From assembly GCA_030285985.1 (NCBI GenBank), contig CP127384.1, forward strand, positions 2,034,501 through 2,098,500: a stretch of DNA of 64,000 bases. The letters run 5' to 3'. Each line of letters opens with the position of its first letter. The first letter of the stretch is position 1. Positions 26,933 to 35,474 of this stretch are shown piece by piece. The notes beneath the pieces are model-generated. The model made no database searches, had not been told where the DNA came from, and worked only from the letters and a program-made list of their open reading frames with translations. Source of the DNA: Aquidulcibacter paucihalophilus (lineage in GTDB: Bacteria; Pseudomonadota; Alphaproteobacteria; Caulobacterales; Caulobacteraceae). The position numbers and the translations under genes were made by a program.

Positions 26933-28891
26933 ATGGCCAAGCGTCCAAGCCCCCCGACCGCTGAAGCGCCGCCCCGCGCGCCGCGCAAGGCCGGACGCCC
27001 CACCTCGGCCAAGCCGCCGCGGCCCCGCGCCGCCAAGGCCGCCCCGCCCCCCGAACCGACGCCGCCTCCGCCGCCTTTGCCCGAAGCCGAAGCCCCCGCC
27101 GCCGACGCCTTCGCTTTCCCCGGCGACGACCAGCGGCAGATGCTGGAGACCCTGTCGATGAACCTGGCCAAGGCCGCCATGACGGCCCAGTCGGCCATCG
27201 CCGAGGCCGCCCTGTCCCAGGCCGACCGTCCGGCGGCCCTGTCGCCCGACCCCTTCCATGTCGGCCCGGCCATGAACTCGGTCATGACCAGCCTGGCCTC
27301 GCGTCCGGACAAGCTGTTCGCCGCCCAGGCCGACCTGTTCAACCGCTACATGGACCTGTGGGCGTCCACGACCCGCCGTGCCGCCGGCGAGGAAACCGCC
27401 GCGGCACCCTCGAAGGACAAGCGCTTCAAGGACCCTGCCTGGTCCGAAAACCCCGCCTTCGACGTCATGCGCCAGTCCTATCTGGTCACCTCGGACTGGA
27501 TGAACGGCCTCGTCTCCAGCGTCGAGGACGTCGACCCCCTGACCAAGCGCCGTGCCGAGTTCTTCACCAAACTGCTGACCGACGCCTTCTCCCCGTCCAA
27601 CTTCCTCGCCTCCAACCCGGTCGCCCTCAAGGCCCTGGCCGACAGCAACGGCGAATCGCTGGTGAAGGGGATGCAGAATTTCGCCGCCGACATGGAGCGC
27701 GGCGCCGGCAAGCTGAAGATCAGCCAGGCCGACTATGGCAAATTCGTCGTCGGCGAGAACGTCGCCACTGCGCCCGGCCAGGTCGTCTGGCGTGACGAGC
27801 TGTTCGAACTGATCCAGTTCGACGCCACCACCGACAAACAGCGCGCCATTCCGCTGCTGATCTTCCCGCCGTGGATCAACAAATTCTACATCCTGGACCT
27901 GCAGCCCGAGAACTCGATGATCCGCTGGCTGTCCAGCCAGGGCTTCACCGTCTTCGTCTGCTCCTGGGTCAATCCGGACGTCGACAAGGCCGGCCTCGGC
28001 TTCGACGACTATCTGGAAAAGGGCATCTACCGCTGCGTCGAGAAGGCGCTGGAGCAGTCGAAGGCCGAGCACATCAACACCGTCGGCTACTGCATCGGCG
28101 GCACCCTGATGGGCGCGGCCCTGGCCCATATGGCGGCGAAGGGCGACAAGCGGGTCACCGCCAACACCTTCTTCGCCGCCCAGCACGACTTCGCCGAGGC
28201 CGGCGACCTGCTGCTGTTCACCGACGAGCACTGGCTGGGCGAGGTCGAGCAGCAGATGGATGCTGCCGGCGGCGTGCTGCCCGGCGCAGCCATGGCCGAG
28301 ACCTTTAATGCCCTCCGGGCCAACGACCTGATCTGGTCGTTCTTCGTGTCGAACTACCTGATGGGCAAGTCGCCGCCCGCCTTCGACCTGCTGTTCTGGA
28401 ACGCCGACCAGACCCGCATGCCCAAGACGCTGCACATGGACTACCTCCGCTCCATGTACGGCCAGAACAAACTGGCCCGCGGCGAGTTCACCATCGGCGG
28501 TATCAAGGTCGACCTGTCGAAGGTCACCATCCCCCTGTATTTCCAGGCCAGCCGCGAGGATCACATCGCGCCGATGAACTCGGTCTATCGCTCGGCCCGC
28601 GCCTTCTCCAACGCCGCCGTGACCCTGACCCTCGCGGGATCGGGCCATATCGCCGGGGTGGTCAATCCGCCCTCGGCGCACAAATACCAGCACTGGACCA
28701 ACCCCGCCCTGCCCGCGACGCTCGCGGAATGGCAGGCGCAGGCCGCCGAACACCCCGGCAGCTGGTGGAACCACTGGGCCGACTGGCTGCATGAGAAGTC
28801 CGGCGACTGGATCGCCGCCCGCGATCCGAAGACCGGCCCCCTCAAGCCGATCGAACCGGCCCCGGGGTCTTATGTGAAGGTGAAGAGTTGA
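26933..28891 (+). CDS. phaC: Class I poly(3-hydroxyalkanoate) synthase
   Basis: PhaC polymerises (R)-3-hydroxyacyl-CoA into PHB at the granule surface. 652 residues. The catalytic triad is visible: Cys387 in the lipase-like box GYCIGGT, Asp543 in SREDHIAP and His572 in GSGHIAGV. PPWINKFYILDLQPENS and WNADQTRMPKTLHMDYLR are class I hallmarks. The first 60 residues are a Pro/Ala/Lys/Arg-rich low-complexity tail (PPRAPRKAGRP, PPRPRAAKAA) longer than in the Cupriavidus enzyme; it may bind nucleic acid or a phasin, which is inference. No phaA, phaB or phaP adjoins. Confidence 0.94.
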   Translation: MAKRPSPPTAEAPPRAPRKAGRPTSAKPPRPRAAKAAPPPEPTPPPPPLPEAEAPAADAFAFPGDDQRQMLETLSMNLAKAAMTAQSAIAEAALSQADRPAALSPDPFHVGPAMNSVMTSLASRPDKLFAAQADLFNRYMDLWASTTRRAAGEETAAAPSKDKRFKDPAWSENPAFDVMRQSYLVTSDWMNGLVSSVEDVDPLTKRRAEFFTKLLTDAFSPSNFLASNPVALKALADSNGESLVKGMQNFAADMERGAGKLKISQADYGKFVVGENVATAPGQVVWRDELFELIQFDATTDKQRAIPLLIFPPWINKFYILDLQPENSMIRWLSSQGFTVFVCSWVNPDVDKAGLGFDDYLEKGIYRCVEKALEQSKAEHINTVGYCIGGTLMGAALAHMAAKGDKRVTANTFFAAQHDFAEAGDLLLFTDEHWLGEVEQQMDAAGGVLPGAAMAETFNALRANDLIWSFFVSNYLMGKSPPAFDLLFWNADQTRMPKTLHMDYLRSMYGQNKLARGEFTIGGIKVDLSKVTIPLYFQASREDHIAPMNSVYRSARAFSNAAVTLTLAGSGHIAGVVNPPSAHKYQHWTNPALPATLAEWQAQAAEHPGSWWNHWADWLHEKSGDWIAARDPKTGPLKPIEPAPGSYVKVKS

Positions 28892-29268
28892 AGCGTCTCG
28901 AACCGAACCTGCTGCTGGCCGTCACCACCGGCTTCGCCCTGGTTCTCGTCACCCTGACCGCCAGCGTCTATGGCGCGGGAGAGCCGCTGCGGAACCTGCT
29001 TCTGGCGGTGATCTGTTCGGGCGGTTTCGTCCTGCTCAACCCGATCCTGATGCGGACGATGAAGAGCCCGGAGCGATCGCCGCTGATCCATCCCGACAGC
29101 CGCGGCATGGCGGCCTGGGCCAGCCTGTTCCCGATGGTGGTGATCCTTTGCGCCGCCATCCCGGTCTTCTGGCCCGGGCCCGACTACGGCCTGCTGATCA
29201 TCATCGCCGCCGTCTGGTTCGGGGTGACGGTCGAGTCGGCGCTCAAGGCCAGGGGCCGCAGCCTCTAG
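28888..29268 (+). CDS. Small four-helix integral membrane protein, function unknown
   Basis: 126 residues with about four hydrophobic helices (LLLAVTTGFALVLVTL, LLLAVICSGGFVLLNPIL, SLFPMVVILCAAIPVFW, LLIIIAAVWFGVTVESA). I recognise no family. The apparent start is a TTG at 28888 inside the phaC stop (4-nt overlap), with AAGGTGAAG upstream as a weak ribosome site; translation is probably coupled to phaC. Location after a PHA synthase gives no clear function. Confidence 0.62.
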   Translation: MKRLEPNLLLAVTTGFALVLVTLTASVYGAGEPLRNLLLAVICSGGFVLLNPILMRTMKSPERSPLIHPDSRGMAAWASLFPMVVILCAAIPVFWPGPDYGLLIIIAAVWFGVTVESALKARGRSL

Positions 29269-29313
29269 CCGGCCGGCATTTACACCCGCCCTCCCACTGC
29301 TAAGGCTGGGTGC

Positions 29314-30474
29314 ATGAAGCTGCTCCGCACACTCGCCATCGTCGTCCTGTCCGGTGCCATCGCCGCCCCGGCCCTCGCCCAGCAACCCACGCCGGAGAAC
29401 AACCCGGCCGGCGTGCTGTTCTGGTCGCCTGTGGATCGTGAGCGCGCCTTCCGTCAGATGGAAACCATCTCACCGCACGCGTCCGTGGCGCGCGACGAGA
29501 CGCCGGTGCGGGCCCTGCCGCCGGGCGAGCCGATCGCGCTTGATCCCTCGGCCTATATGGCCGCCGAGAACGTTGCCGGCGTGCTGGTCATCCAGGACGG
29601 GCGCGTCCGACTGGAACGCTATGGCCTCGGTCTCGGCGAGCGGGACCACTGGGTCTCCTTTTCCATGACCAAGAGCCTGACCTCGACGCTCGTCGGCACG
29701 GCGCTGAAGAGCGGCGCAATCGGATCGCTGGAGGACCCGGTCACCCGCTATCTGCCGGCCCTCGCCGGAGGTGGCTACGACGGCGTCACCGTGCGTCAGC
29801 TCCTGACCATGACGTCCGGCGTGCGCTGGAACGAGGACTATTTCGACCCCAACTCCGACGTCGCCCGCTTCCTGCAGGAGCCCGCCCGCGCCGGAGAGGA
29901 CCCCGTCGTCGCCTATATGGGCCGGCTGCCCCGCGCAGCGGTGCCCGGAACGCGCTGGAACTATTCGACCGGCGAGACAAACCTCGTCGGATCGCTGATC
30001 GCCGCCGCCGAGGGTCGGCCCCTGGCCCAACTGTTGTCAGAGCGGATCTGGTCCCGCGCGGGCATGGAGGCCGACGCCTTCTGGGCGCTGGATCAGGGCG
30101 GGCGCGAGATGGGCGGCTGCTGCGTGTCCGCCACCCTGCGCGACTGGGGCCGTATCGGCCTGATGGCTCTGGAGGACGGCCAGCTGGGCGGCGAGCGCAT
30201 CGTGCCCGACGACTGGTTCGCCCAGGCCGTCGTCAAACAGGCCGAGACCGGACAGCCGGGCGAAGGCTACGGCTTCCAGTGGTGGACCCAGGACGACGGC
30301 GTCTACGGTGCCTACGGCATCTTCGGGCAAGCTGTCCGTGTCGATCCCGAGCGCCGGCTCGTCATCGTCCTGTTGTCGTCCTGGCCCCGCGCGGTGGGCC
30401 GGACCCACAGGGTTGCCCGCGAAGCCTTCTTCCAGCAGGTGGCCGCCGCCGTCGACGCCGCCCCGCAGCGCTGA
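29314..30474 (+). CDS. Exported serine hydrolase (class C beta-lactamase / 6-aminohexanoate-dimer hydrolase type)
   Basis: 386 residues with a Sec signal peptide (cleavage near PALAQQ, about residue 23). Penicillin-binding motifs are visible: SMTK (SxxK nucleophile), YSTG in the place of YxN, and a late GIFGQ where class C enzymes have KTG. MTSGVRWNEDYFDPNSDVA and MGGCCVSATLRDWGRIGLM match the esterase/amidase branch rather than true AmpC. Likely periplasmic peptidase or esterase; substrate unknown. It converges on msrB, with 4 bp between stops. Confidence 0.84.
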   Translation: MKLLRTLAIVVLSGAIAAPALAQQPTPENNPAGVLFWSPVDRERAFRQMETISPHASVARDETPVRALPPGEPIALDPSAYMAAENVAGVLVIQDGRVRLERYGLGLGERDHWVSFSMTKSLTSTLVGTALKSGAIGSLEDPVTRYLPALAGGGYDGVTVRQLLTMTSGVRWNEDYFDPNSDVARFLQEPARAGEDPVVAYMGRLPRAAVPGTRWNYSTGETNLVGSLIAAAEGRPLAQLLSERIWSRAGMEADAFWALDQGGREMGGCCVSATLRDWGRIGLMALEDGQLGGERIVPDDWFAQAVVKQAETGQPGEGYGFQWWTQDDGVYGAYGIFGQAVRVDPERRLVIVLLSSWPRAVGRTHRVAREAFFQQVAAAVDAAPQR

Positions 30475-30478
30475 CGCG

Positions 30479-30973
30479 TCAGGCCGGACGGAAGGTCAGG
30501 GCTACGCCGTTGTTGCAGTAGCGTTTTCCGGTCGGCCGGGGTCCGTCCATGAACAGATGCCCCTGGTGCCCGAGGCAGCGGGCGCAGTGATATTCGGTGC
30601 GCGGAATGCCGATGGCGAAGTCGGTCTTGGTGCCGATATTGGCGGCGATGACCTCATAGAAGCTGGGCCAGCCGGTGCCTGAGTCGTACTTCCAGCGGGA
30701 CTGGAACAGCGGCAGGTCGCAGCCGCGGCAGACAAAGGTCCCGCTGCGGTGCTCATTGTTCAGCGGACTGCTGCCCGGCCGCTCGGTCGCCTCGTGGCGC
30801 AGCACATCATAGGCCGCCCGCGGCAGCCGCTCGCGCCACTGGGCGTCGGTGATCCGGCGGAACGGCGAGTTGGCGTACTGCCGCTCAGAGGCCGTGGCCT
30901 CCTTCGGCGTACAGGCCGAGACGGCGACGGCGCCGACGGTGGACAGAAGGGCGCGGCGGGAAAGCTGGGTCAT
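30479..30973 (-). CDS. msrB: Exported peptide-methionine (R)-S-oxide reductase MsrB
   Basis: 164 residues; reduces methionine-R-sulfoxide in proteins. Zinc ligands are visible as CRGC and CARC; the catalytic Cys lies in KRYCNNGVALTF, a variant of the usual RYCxNSxSL. The N-terminus is SRRALLSTVGAVAVSAC: a twin-arginine-like start with a lipobox, so the enzyme should act in the periplasm, possibly membrane-anchored. GTGWPSFYEV and TEYHCARCLGHQGHLF confirm the family. Followed on its upstream side by a 134-bp inverted-repeat element. Confidence 0.92.
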   Translation of the reverse strand: MTQLSRRALLSTVGAVAVSACTPKEATASERQYANSPFRRITDAQWRERLPRAAYDVLRHEATERPGSSPLNNEHRSGTFVCRGCDLPLFQSRWKYDSGTGWPSFYEVIAANIGTKTDFAIGIPRTEYHCARCLGHQGHLFMDGPRPTGKRYCNNGVALTFRPA

Positions 30974-31030
30974 GGGACTACATACGTCGGCAAGACGGCG
31001 GAGGTTTCAACCAGCGACACACACAAAACT

Positions 31031-31164
31031 CCGCTCATCCCGGCGAAAGCCGGGACCCAGTGCTTTGGGTGATGGGGCGGCTCCGGTGATCTCCCGGCTG
31101 CTAACCCGGAACATCGGCGTCAAGCTGGACAGAACTGGGTCCCGGCTTTCGCCGGGATGAGCGG
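31031..31164. repeat. 134-bp element with 31-bp perfect terminal inverted repeats
   Basis: Positions 31031-31061 and 31134-31164 are exact reverse complements (31 of 31). Each arm itself contains the hairpin TCCCGGC-GAAA-GCCGGGA with a GNRA tetraloop. The 72-bp core shows no coding sequence. The right arm ends one base before the argC stop codon. The layout is that of a MITE or a paired REP-type (BIME-like) element; arms of this sequence type are widespread in alphaproteobacterial intergenic DNA. No clear target-site duplication is seen. It may also serve as a terminator for argC. Confidence 0.85.
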
Positions 31165-31165
31165 G

Positions 31166-32113
31166 CTATTGGAGGCCCGTGTCTTCCGCCAGCCCCAGCA
31201 TCAGGTTCAGGTTCTGCACCGCCGCCCCCGAGGCACCCTTGCCGAGGTTGTCCAGCAGGGCCACCAGCCGCACCTGCGCCCCGCCCCGGTCGCCGAACAC
31301 ATGCAGCCGCATCCGGTTGGTCCCGTTCAGCTCCTCGGGGTCGATCCCGGTCATGGCCTCGGTCGTCTCCAGCTCGGCCACCTCGACGAAGCGGCAGCCG
31401 GCGTAGGCCTCGGCCAGTGCGCCATGCACCACCTCGACCGACGGCGACGACGGCAGGGCCGCCAGTTGCAGCGGCACCTCGACCAGCATCCCCTGCCGGT
31501 AGGCCGCCACCGCCGGCGCAAACAGTACCGGCCGCTCCAGCCCTGTGTGCAGCGTCATCTCCGGTACGTGTTTGTGCTTGAGCGACAGGCCATAGGCGCG
31601 ATACGCCCCGGCCCCGCCAGCCTCGAACTCGGCGATCATCGCCTTGCCGCCGCCCGAATAGCCCGACACCGCATTGACCGTCACCGGCCAGCCCGCCGGA
31701 ATGATCCCTGCGCTGACCAGCGGCCGCACCAGGCCGATGAAGCCCGTCGGATAGCAACCGGGGTTCGACACCCGCGTCGCGCCCGCGATCTTCTCACCTT
31801 GCGTCATCCGGCCCGGCGCATGGGCCATCTCGGCGAAGCCATAGGTCCAGGCCGGATCGACCCGGTACGCCGTCGAGGCGTCGATCACCCGCACCGACGG
31901 ATTGTCGATCATCGCTACGGCTTCCTTCGCCGCGTCATCGGGCAGGCAAAGGATCACCGCATCGGCCGCGTTCAGCGCCTCACGCCGCGCCTCCACGTCG
32001 CGCCGCCGGTCGCCGAGCAGGATCAGCTCGAGATCGCCGCGTGCCTCCAGCCGCTCGCGGATCTCCAGTCCCGTGGTCCCGGCCTCGCCGTCGATGAAGA
32101 TGGTGTGGGTCAT
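31166..32113 (-). CDS. argC: N-acetyl-gamma-glutamyl-phosphate reductase, type 2
   Basis: ArgC reduces N-acetylglutamyl-phosphate to the semialdehyde in arginine synthesis. 315 residues, the short type 2 form. Seen: DGEAGTTGLEIRERL as the NADP loop, RVSNPGCYPTGFIGL with the catalytic Cys, NAVSGYSGGGKAMI and KHKHVPEM. Cytoplasmic. It follows a VOC-family gene by 8 nt, with GAGGA across the VOC stop as ribosome site. In many relatives argC directly follows rplM-rpsI; here the VOC gene and a strong terminator intervene. Confidence 0.94.
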   Translation of the reverse strand: MTHTIFIDGEAGTTGLEIRERLEARGDLELILLGDRRRDVEARREALNAADAVILCLPDDAAKEAVAMIDNPSVRVIDASTAYRVDPAWTYGFAEMAHAPGRMTQGEKIAGATRVSNPGCYPTGFIGLVRPLVSAGIIPAGWPVTVNAVSGYSGGGKAMIAEFEAGGAGAYRAYGLSLKHKHVPEMTLHTGLERPVLFAPAVAAYRQGMLVEVPLQLAALPSSPSVEVVHGALAEAYAGCRFVEVAELETTEAMTGIDPEELNGTNRMRLHVFGDRGGAQVRLVALLDNLGKGASGAAVQNLNLMLGLAEDTGLQ

Positions 32114-32121
32114 TTCAGTCC

Positions 32122-32502
32122 TCAGTCGACCACGTCAATGCCGGGCGGATACCAGCTGATCTCGACCCGCATGCCGTCCGGGTCCTTCAGAAACAGACAC
32201 TCTGCACCGCCCAGATGCTGGATCTGCGCCTCATGTCCGGCCTTCGCCATCTCGTCCCGGATGCGCTCGACGGTCGCCATGTCAGGCGCTCCGAATCCCA
32301 TATGGTTCAACCCCGCGCCATGGCGTTCATAAGGGCGCGAACCCGCCCGGGCTTCCAGGAACTGGAAGAAGAAGCCCTTTCCGTCCGTCCAGTTTTCACG
32401 GGTCGTGCGGGAAAATCCCAGAAGCGGAAGCAAGGTCTCATAGAAGCTCCGGCTTCCCTCGATCGAACCGACCAGGATCGTCAGGTGATCCAGTCTCAGC
32501 AT
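32122..32502 (-). CDS. VOC family (glyoxalase/dioxygenase-fold) protein
   Basis: 126 residues with paired beta-alpha-beta-beta-beta repeats: LRLDHLTILVGSIEGSRSFY, GAGLNHMGFGAPD, and FLKDPDGMRVEISWYP. Candidate metal ligands are the His in LDHL, the His in NHMGF and the Glu in RVEISW. Substrate unknown; the family includes glyoxalase I, dioxygenases and resistance proteins. The start ATG at 32502 has TGGAGA upstream; a GTG five codons earlier lacks a ribosome site. Sits between the rpsI terminator and argC and is probably co-transcribed with argC. Confidence 0.82.
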   Translation of the reverse strand: MLRLDHLTILVGSIEGSRSFYETLLPLLGFSRTTRENWTDGKGFFFQFLEARAGSRPYERHGAGLNHMGFGAPDMATVERIRDEMAKAGHEAQIQHLGGAECLFLKDPDGMRVEISWYPPGIDVVD

Positions 32503-32540
32503 ACGTGTGGTCTCCACAGATATGGTCTTTGCAATCGGAC

Positions 32541-32575
32541 AAGAAAAAGGGCGCTCCGGTTTCCCGAAGCGCCCC
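32541..32575 (-). terminator. Rho-independent terminator after rplM-rpsI
   Basis: On the minus strand GGGCGCTTCGGG and CCGGAGCGCCC form an 11-bp stem with one mismatch, followed directly by TTTTTCTT. It lies 28 bp after the rpsI stop and separates the ribosomal operon from the VOC-argC pair. Confidence 0.9.
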
Positions 32576-32602
32576 CATCCATAACCGCTTTCGCGATACG
32601 CC

Positions 32603-33124
32603 TTAGCGCTTCGAGAACTGGAAAGACTTGCGGGCCTTGGCGCGGCCGTACTTCTTGCGCTCGACGACGCGGCTGTCGCGGGTCAGGAAGCCGTGCGGCT
32701 TCAGGACCGGGCGCAGCGCCGGCTCATAGTGGGTCAGGGCATGCGACAGGCCGTGGCGGATGGCGCCGGCCTGGCCCGACAGGCCCGAGCCCTGCACGGT
32801 GCAGTCGACGTCGAACTGGGTCAGGCGGTCGGTCACTTCCAGCGGCTGGGCGATCATCATGCGCAGGATTTCGCGGGCGAAATACTGCATCTGATCCTTG
32901 CCGTTGATGGTGATCTTGCCCGAGCCGGGCTTGATCCACACGCGGGCGATCGCGTTCTTGCGCTTGCCGGTCGAATAGGCGCGGCCCTGGGCGTCCAGCT
33001 TCTGCGTATAGACCGGAGCGTCGTTGTCCGAGGACACGGTGCCGAGGCCCTTGAGGGCGTCGAAGCCGGTCGCGGCGGGGGCGTCGTTCTGCGGGGCGGA
33101 GGTTTCAGCAGTCACGTCGGTCAT
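32603..33124 (-). CDS. rpsI: 30S ribosomal protein S9
   Basis: 173 residues. The universal S9 core starts at about residue 48 ([20 protein letters not shown]) and ends with the invariant [14 protein letters not shown] that reaches the P site. The N-terminal 45 residues (Ala/Asp-rich) are an extension common in alphaproteobacteria. It follows rplM after 2 bp and is followed by a strong terminator. Confidence 0.97.
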   Translation of the reverse strand: MTDVTAETSAPQNDAPAATGFDALKGLGTVSSDNDAPVYTQKLDAQGRAYSTGKRKNAIARVWIKPGSGKITINGKDQMQYFAREILRMMIAQPLEVTDRLTQFDVDCTVQGSGLSGQAGAIRHGLSHALTHYEPALRPVLKPHGFLTRDSRVVERKKYGRAKARKSFQFSKR

Positions 33125-33126
33125 GC

Positions 33127-33603
33127 TCAGACGCTCCGGGTGTTCTTGGCGGACGCCGACTTGAAGTCGATCGTTTCCGGCTGTTGGGCTTCATGGGTGT
33201 GCGCCGCGCCGGCGAACAGGCGCAGGTGCGTCATCTGCAGGCGAGCCAGCGGGCTCTCCTTGGGCAGCATGCGCTCGACGGCCTTCTCAAGGACGCGCTC
33301 GGGGAAACGGCCGTTCAGGACCTTCTCCGGGGTCGTCTGCTTGACGCCGCCCGGGTGACCGGTGTGGCGGTAGTAGATCTTGTCGGTGTTCTTCTTGCCG
33401 GTGAACACCACCTTGTCGACATTGGTCACGACGACATAGTCGCCGCAATCGACGTGCGGGGTGTAGTCGCCGCGGTGCTTGCCGCGCAGACGGTTGGCGA
33501 TGAAGGTCGCGAGACGGCCCACCACGACGCCTTCAGCGTCGATATGGATCCATTTCTTCGTGACCTCGGCCGGCTTCAGCGAAGCCGTGGTGCTCTTCAG
33601 CAT
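33127..33603 (-). CDS. rplM: 50S ribosomal protein L13
   Basis: 158 residues. Seen: [58 protein letters not shown], and [20 protein letters not shown], the full L13 signature. First gene of the rplM-rpsI operon; a sigma-70-like promoter lies 60-90 bp upstream. Confidence 0.97.
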   Translation of the reverse strand: MLKSTTASLKPAEVTKKWIHIDAEGVVVGRLATFIANRLRGKHRGDYTPHVDCGDYVVVTNVDKVVFTGKKNTDKIYYRHTGHPGGVKQTTPEKVLNGRFPERVLEKAVERMLPKESPLARLQMTHLRLFAGAAHTHEAQQPETIDFKSASAKNTRSV

Positions 33604-33665
33604 TTCAAGGGTCCTGGGAGACGATCGGGTGCCCCTCCCGATGACGGGGACGAGCGGAAGGCGCG

Positions 33666-33694
33666 CTGATAGAGGATAGGGGGGATGGGGTCAA
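33666..33694 (-). promoter_or_regulatory. Predicted sigma-70-type promoter of rplM-rpsI
   Basis: On the minus strand TTGACC (33689-33694) and TATCAG (33666-33671) are separated by exactly 17 bp. Transcription would start near 33659, giving a leader of about 56 nt. Position and spacing fit a strong housekeeping promoter; the -10 matches TATAAT at four of six bases. Confidence 0.6.
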
Positions 33695-33723
33695 GGCGAC
33701 TGCGATGCACGATATGGCATCAT

Positions 33724-33768
33724 GTTATTGAAATAACTGATTTATTTAATAACGGTATTAAAATACCG
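33724..33768. promoter_or_regulatory. Cluster of three AT-rich dyads between rplM and ridA
   Basis: Three palindromes stand side by side: GTTATTGAAATAAC (33724-33737), TTATTTAATAA (33742-33752) and CGGTATTAAAATACCG (33753-33768). Their centres lie 16.5 and 13.5 bp apart and the halves resemble each other (AATAAC, AATAAC, AATACC). The tract is strikingly AT-rich against its GC-rich surroundings. It is about 30 bp upstream of the predicted rplM -35 box and 100 bp upstream of ridA. An operator array, UP-like element or bidirectional promoter is possible. Confidence 0.55.
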
Positions 33769-33867
33769 CATGAATTCGCACTCTTCTCCGCGGTTTGGGC
33801 GGAAGGAAGACATGACGAGGCCCCTCACCCGCGCTAAACCGCCGCCGAACCTTCAGGAGCCCTGCCC

Positions 33868-34326
33868 ATGACCGTCGCCGCCCGCCTCGCCGAACTCGGC
33901 ATCAGCCTGCCGGAACCCGCCAAGGCGGTGGCCAACTATGTGCCCTACGTCCAGACCGGCAACCTCGTCCACATCTCGGGCCAGCTGTCGAACGACGCCG
34001 CCGGCGGGATCAAGGGCACGGTCGGCGCCGACGTTTCGCCGGAACAGGCCAAGGACGGTGCCCGCATGTGCGGCGTCAACCTGCTGGCCCAGATGTCGGC
34101 CGCCTGCGACGGCGACCTCGAGCGCGTCGTCCGCGTCGTCAAACTGGGCGGATTCGTCCAGGCCGCCGGTGACTTCGAGGCCATCCCGGCCGTCATCAAC
34201 GGCTGCTCCGACCTGATGGTCGAGGTCTTCGGCGACAAGGGCCGCCACGCCCGCTCCGCCGTCGGCGTCTACAAACTGCCCCTCGGCTTCGCCGTCGAGG
34301 TGGACGCCATCGTCGAGGTGCGGTGA
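33868..34326 (+). CDS. RidA/YjgF family protein
   Basis: 152 residues of the YjgF/YER057c/UK114 group, subtype with GNLVHISGQLSND near residue 30 and VVRVVKLGGFVQAAGDF. Classical RidA hydrolyses reactive enamines from PLP enzymes, using an Arg near the C-terminus; this subtype ends FAVEVDAIVEVR and has an Arg in GRHARSAVGV. Enamine deaminase activity is plausible, not certain. The stop overlaps the following GTG start by 4 nt, so it is probably in an operon with the DUF482 gene. Confidence 0.85.
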   Translation: MTVAARLAELGISLPEPAKAVANYVPYVQTGNLVHISGQLSNDAAGGIKGTVGADVSPEQAKDGARMCGVNLLAQMSAACDGDLERVVRVVKLGGFVQAAGDFEAIPAVINGCSDLMVEVFGDKGRHARSAVGVYKLPLGFAVEVDAIVEVR

Positions 34327-35471
34327 GCTTCACCCTCCAGGTCCACGATCGGGTCGCCGACATAGGCCGCGAGGCCTGGGACGCCTGCGCGACGCCCTCC
34401 GGCGACCCCTTCCTGTCCTTCGACTTCCTCGACGCCTGCGAGGCCTCAGGCAGCGCGGTCCCGGCCGAAGGCTGGGCCGGCCGCCACCTGTCGCTGCGCG
34501 ACGCTGACAGTCGCGTCCTCGGCGTCATGCCCCTCTGGCTCAAGGGCCACAGCCAGGGCGAATATGTCTTCGACCACAGCTGGGCCGACGCCTATCAGCG
34601 CGCGGGCGGGCGCTACTATCCCAAGCTGCTGTCCGCCGTGCCCTTCACGCCGGTGACCGGCCCCCGCTTCCTCGCCCACCCCGACGCCGACGCAGCCACG
34701 GTGCGCCAGGCCCTGCTGCAGGGCGCGATCGCCCTGACCGAACGGCTGGGTGTCTCGTCCCTGCACGTCAATTTCCCGACCCGGGACGACTGGGACGCCA
34801 TGGGCGGGGCCGGCCTGCTGCAACGTCAGGACATGCAGTACGTCTGGCGCAACGACGGCTATGCGACCTTCGACGCCTTTCTCGCCGCCCTGTCCGCGAA
34901 CCGGCGCAAGACCATCCGCCGCGAACGCCGCGAGGCGCAGGCGGGGCTCGACATCCGCGTCCTGACCGGCGCGGAGATCGCCGACGCCCACTGGGACGCC
35001 TTCTTCGCCTTCTACATGGACACCGGCGCGCGCAAATGGGGCCGGCCCTATCTGACGCGCGACTTCTTCACCCGCCTCGGCGAGACCATGGCCGACCGCA
35101 TCGCCCTGGTGATGGCCTTCCGCGACGGCGAGGCCATCGCCGGCGCCCTCAACCTGATCGGCCGCGACGCCCTCTACGGCCGCCAGTGGGGCGCGCTGGA
35201 GGAGGTCCCCTTCCTCCATTTCGAGCTCTGCTACTATCAGGCCATCGAGTTCGCGATCGCCCGCGGCCTGTCGCGCGTCGAGGCCGGGGCCCAGGGCGAG
35301 CACAAGATCGCCCGCGGCTATCTGCCCTCGCCCGTCTATTCTGCCCACTTCATCGCCGACCCGGCGCTGCGCGAACCGGTCGCCCGGTATCTCGACGGCG
35401 AGCGTCCGGCGGTGGCGGCCGAGATCGAGGCCATGACGGCGGACCTGTCGCCGTTCAGGAAGTCGCAATAA
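34323..35471 (+). CDS. DUF482 family GNAT-fold protein
   Basis: 382-residue cytoplasmic protein of the DUF482 (peptidogalycan biosynthesis/recognition) family, which has an acyltransferase-like fold related to FemAB. Seen: DPFLSFDFLDACEASGSA, WPFYxxYxDTG-like AFYMDTGARKWGRPYLT, and RVEAGAQGEHKIARGYLPSP, the most conserved block. No substrate is established; aminoacyl or acyl transfer to an amine is a reasonable guess. GTG start inside the RidA stop (GTGA). Confidence 0.83.
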   Translation: MSFTLQVHDRVADIGREAWDACATPSGDPFLSFDFLDACEASGSAVPAEGWAGRHLSLRDADSRVLGVMPLWLKGHSQGEYVFDHSWADAYQRAGGRYYPKLLSAVPFTPVTGPRFLAHPDADAATVRQALLQGAIALTERLGVSSLHVNFPTRDDWDAMGGAGLLQRQDMQYVWRNDGYATFDAFLAALSANRRKTIRRERREAQAGLDIRVLTGAEIADAHWDAFFAFYMDTGARKWGRPYLTRDFFTRLGETMADRIALVMAFRDGEAIAGALNLIGRDALYGRQWGALEEVPFLHFELCYYQAIEFAIARGLSRVEAGAQGEHKIARGYLPSPVYSAHFIADPALREPVARYLDGERPAVAAEIEAMTADLSPFRKSQ

Positions 35472-35474
35472 CCG

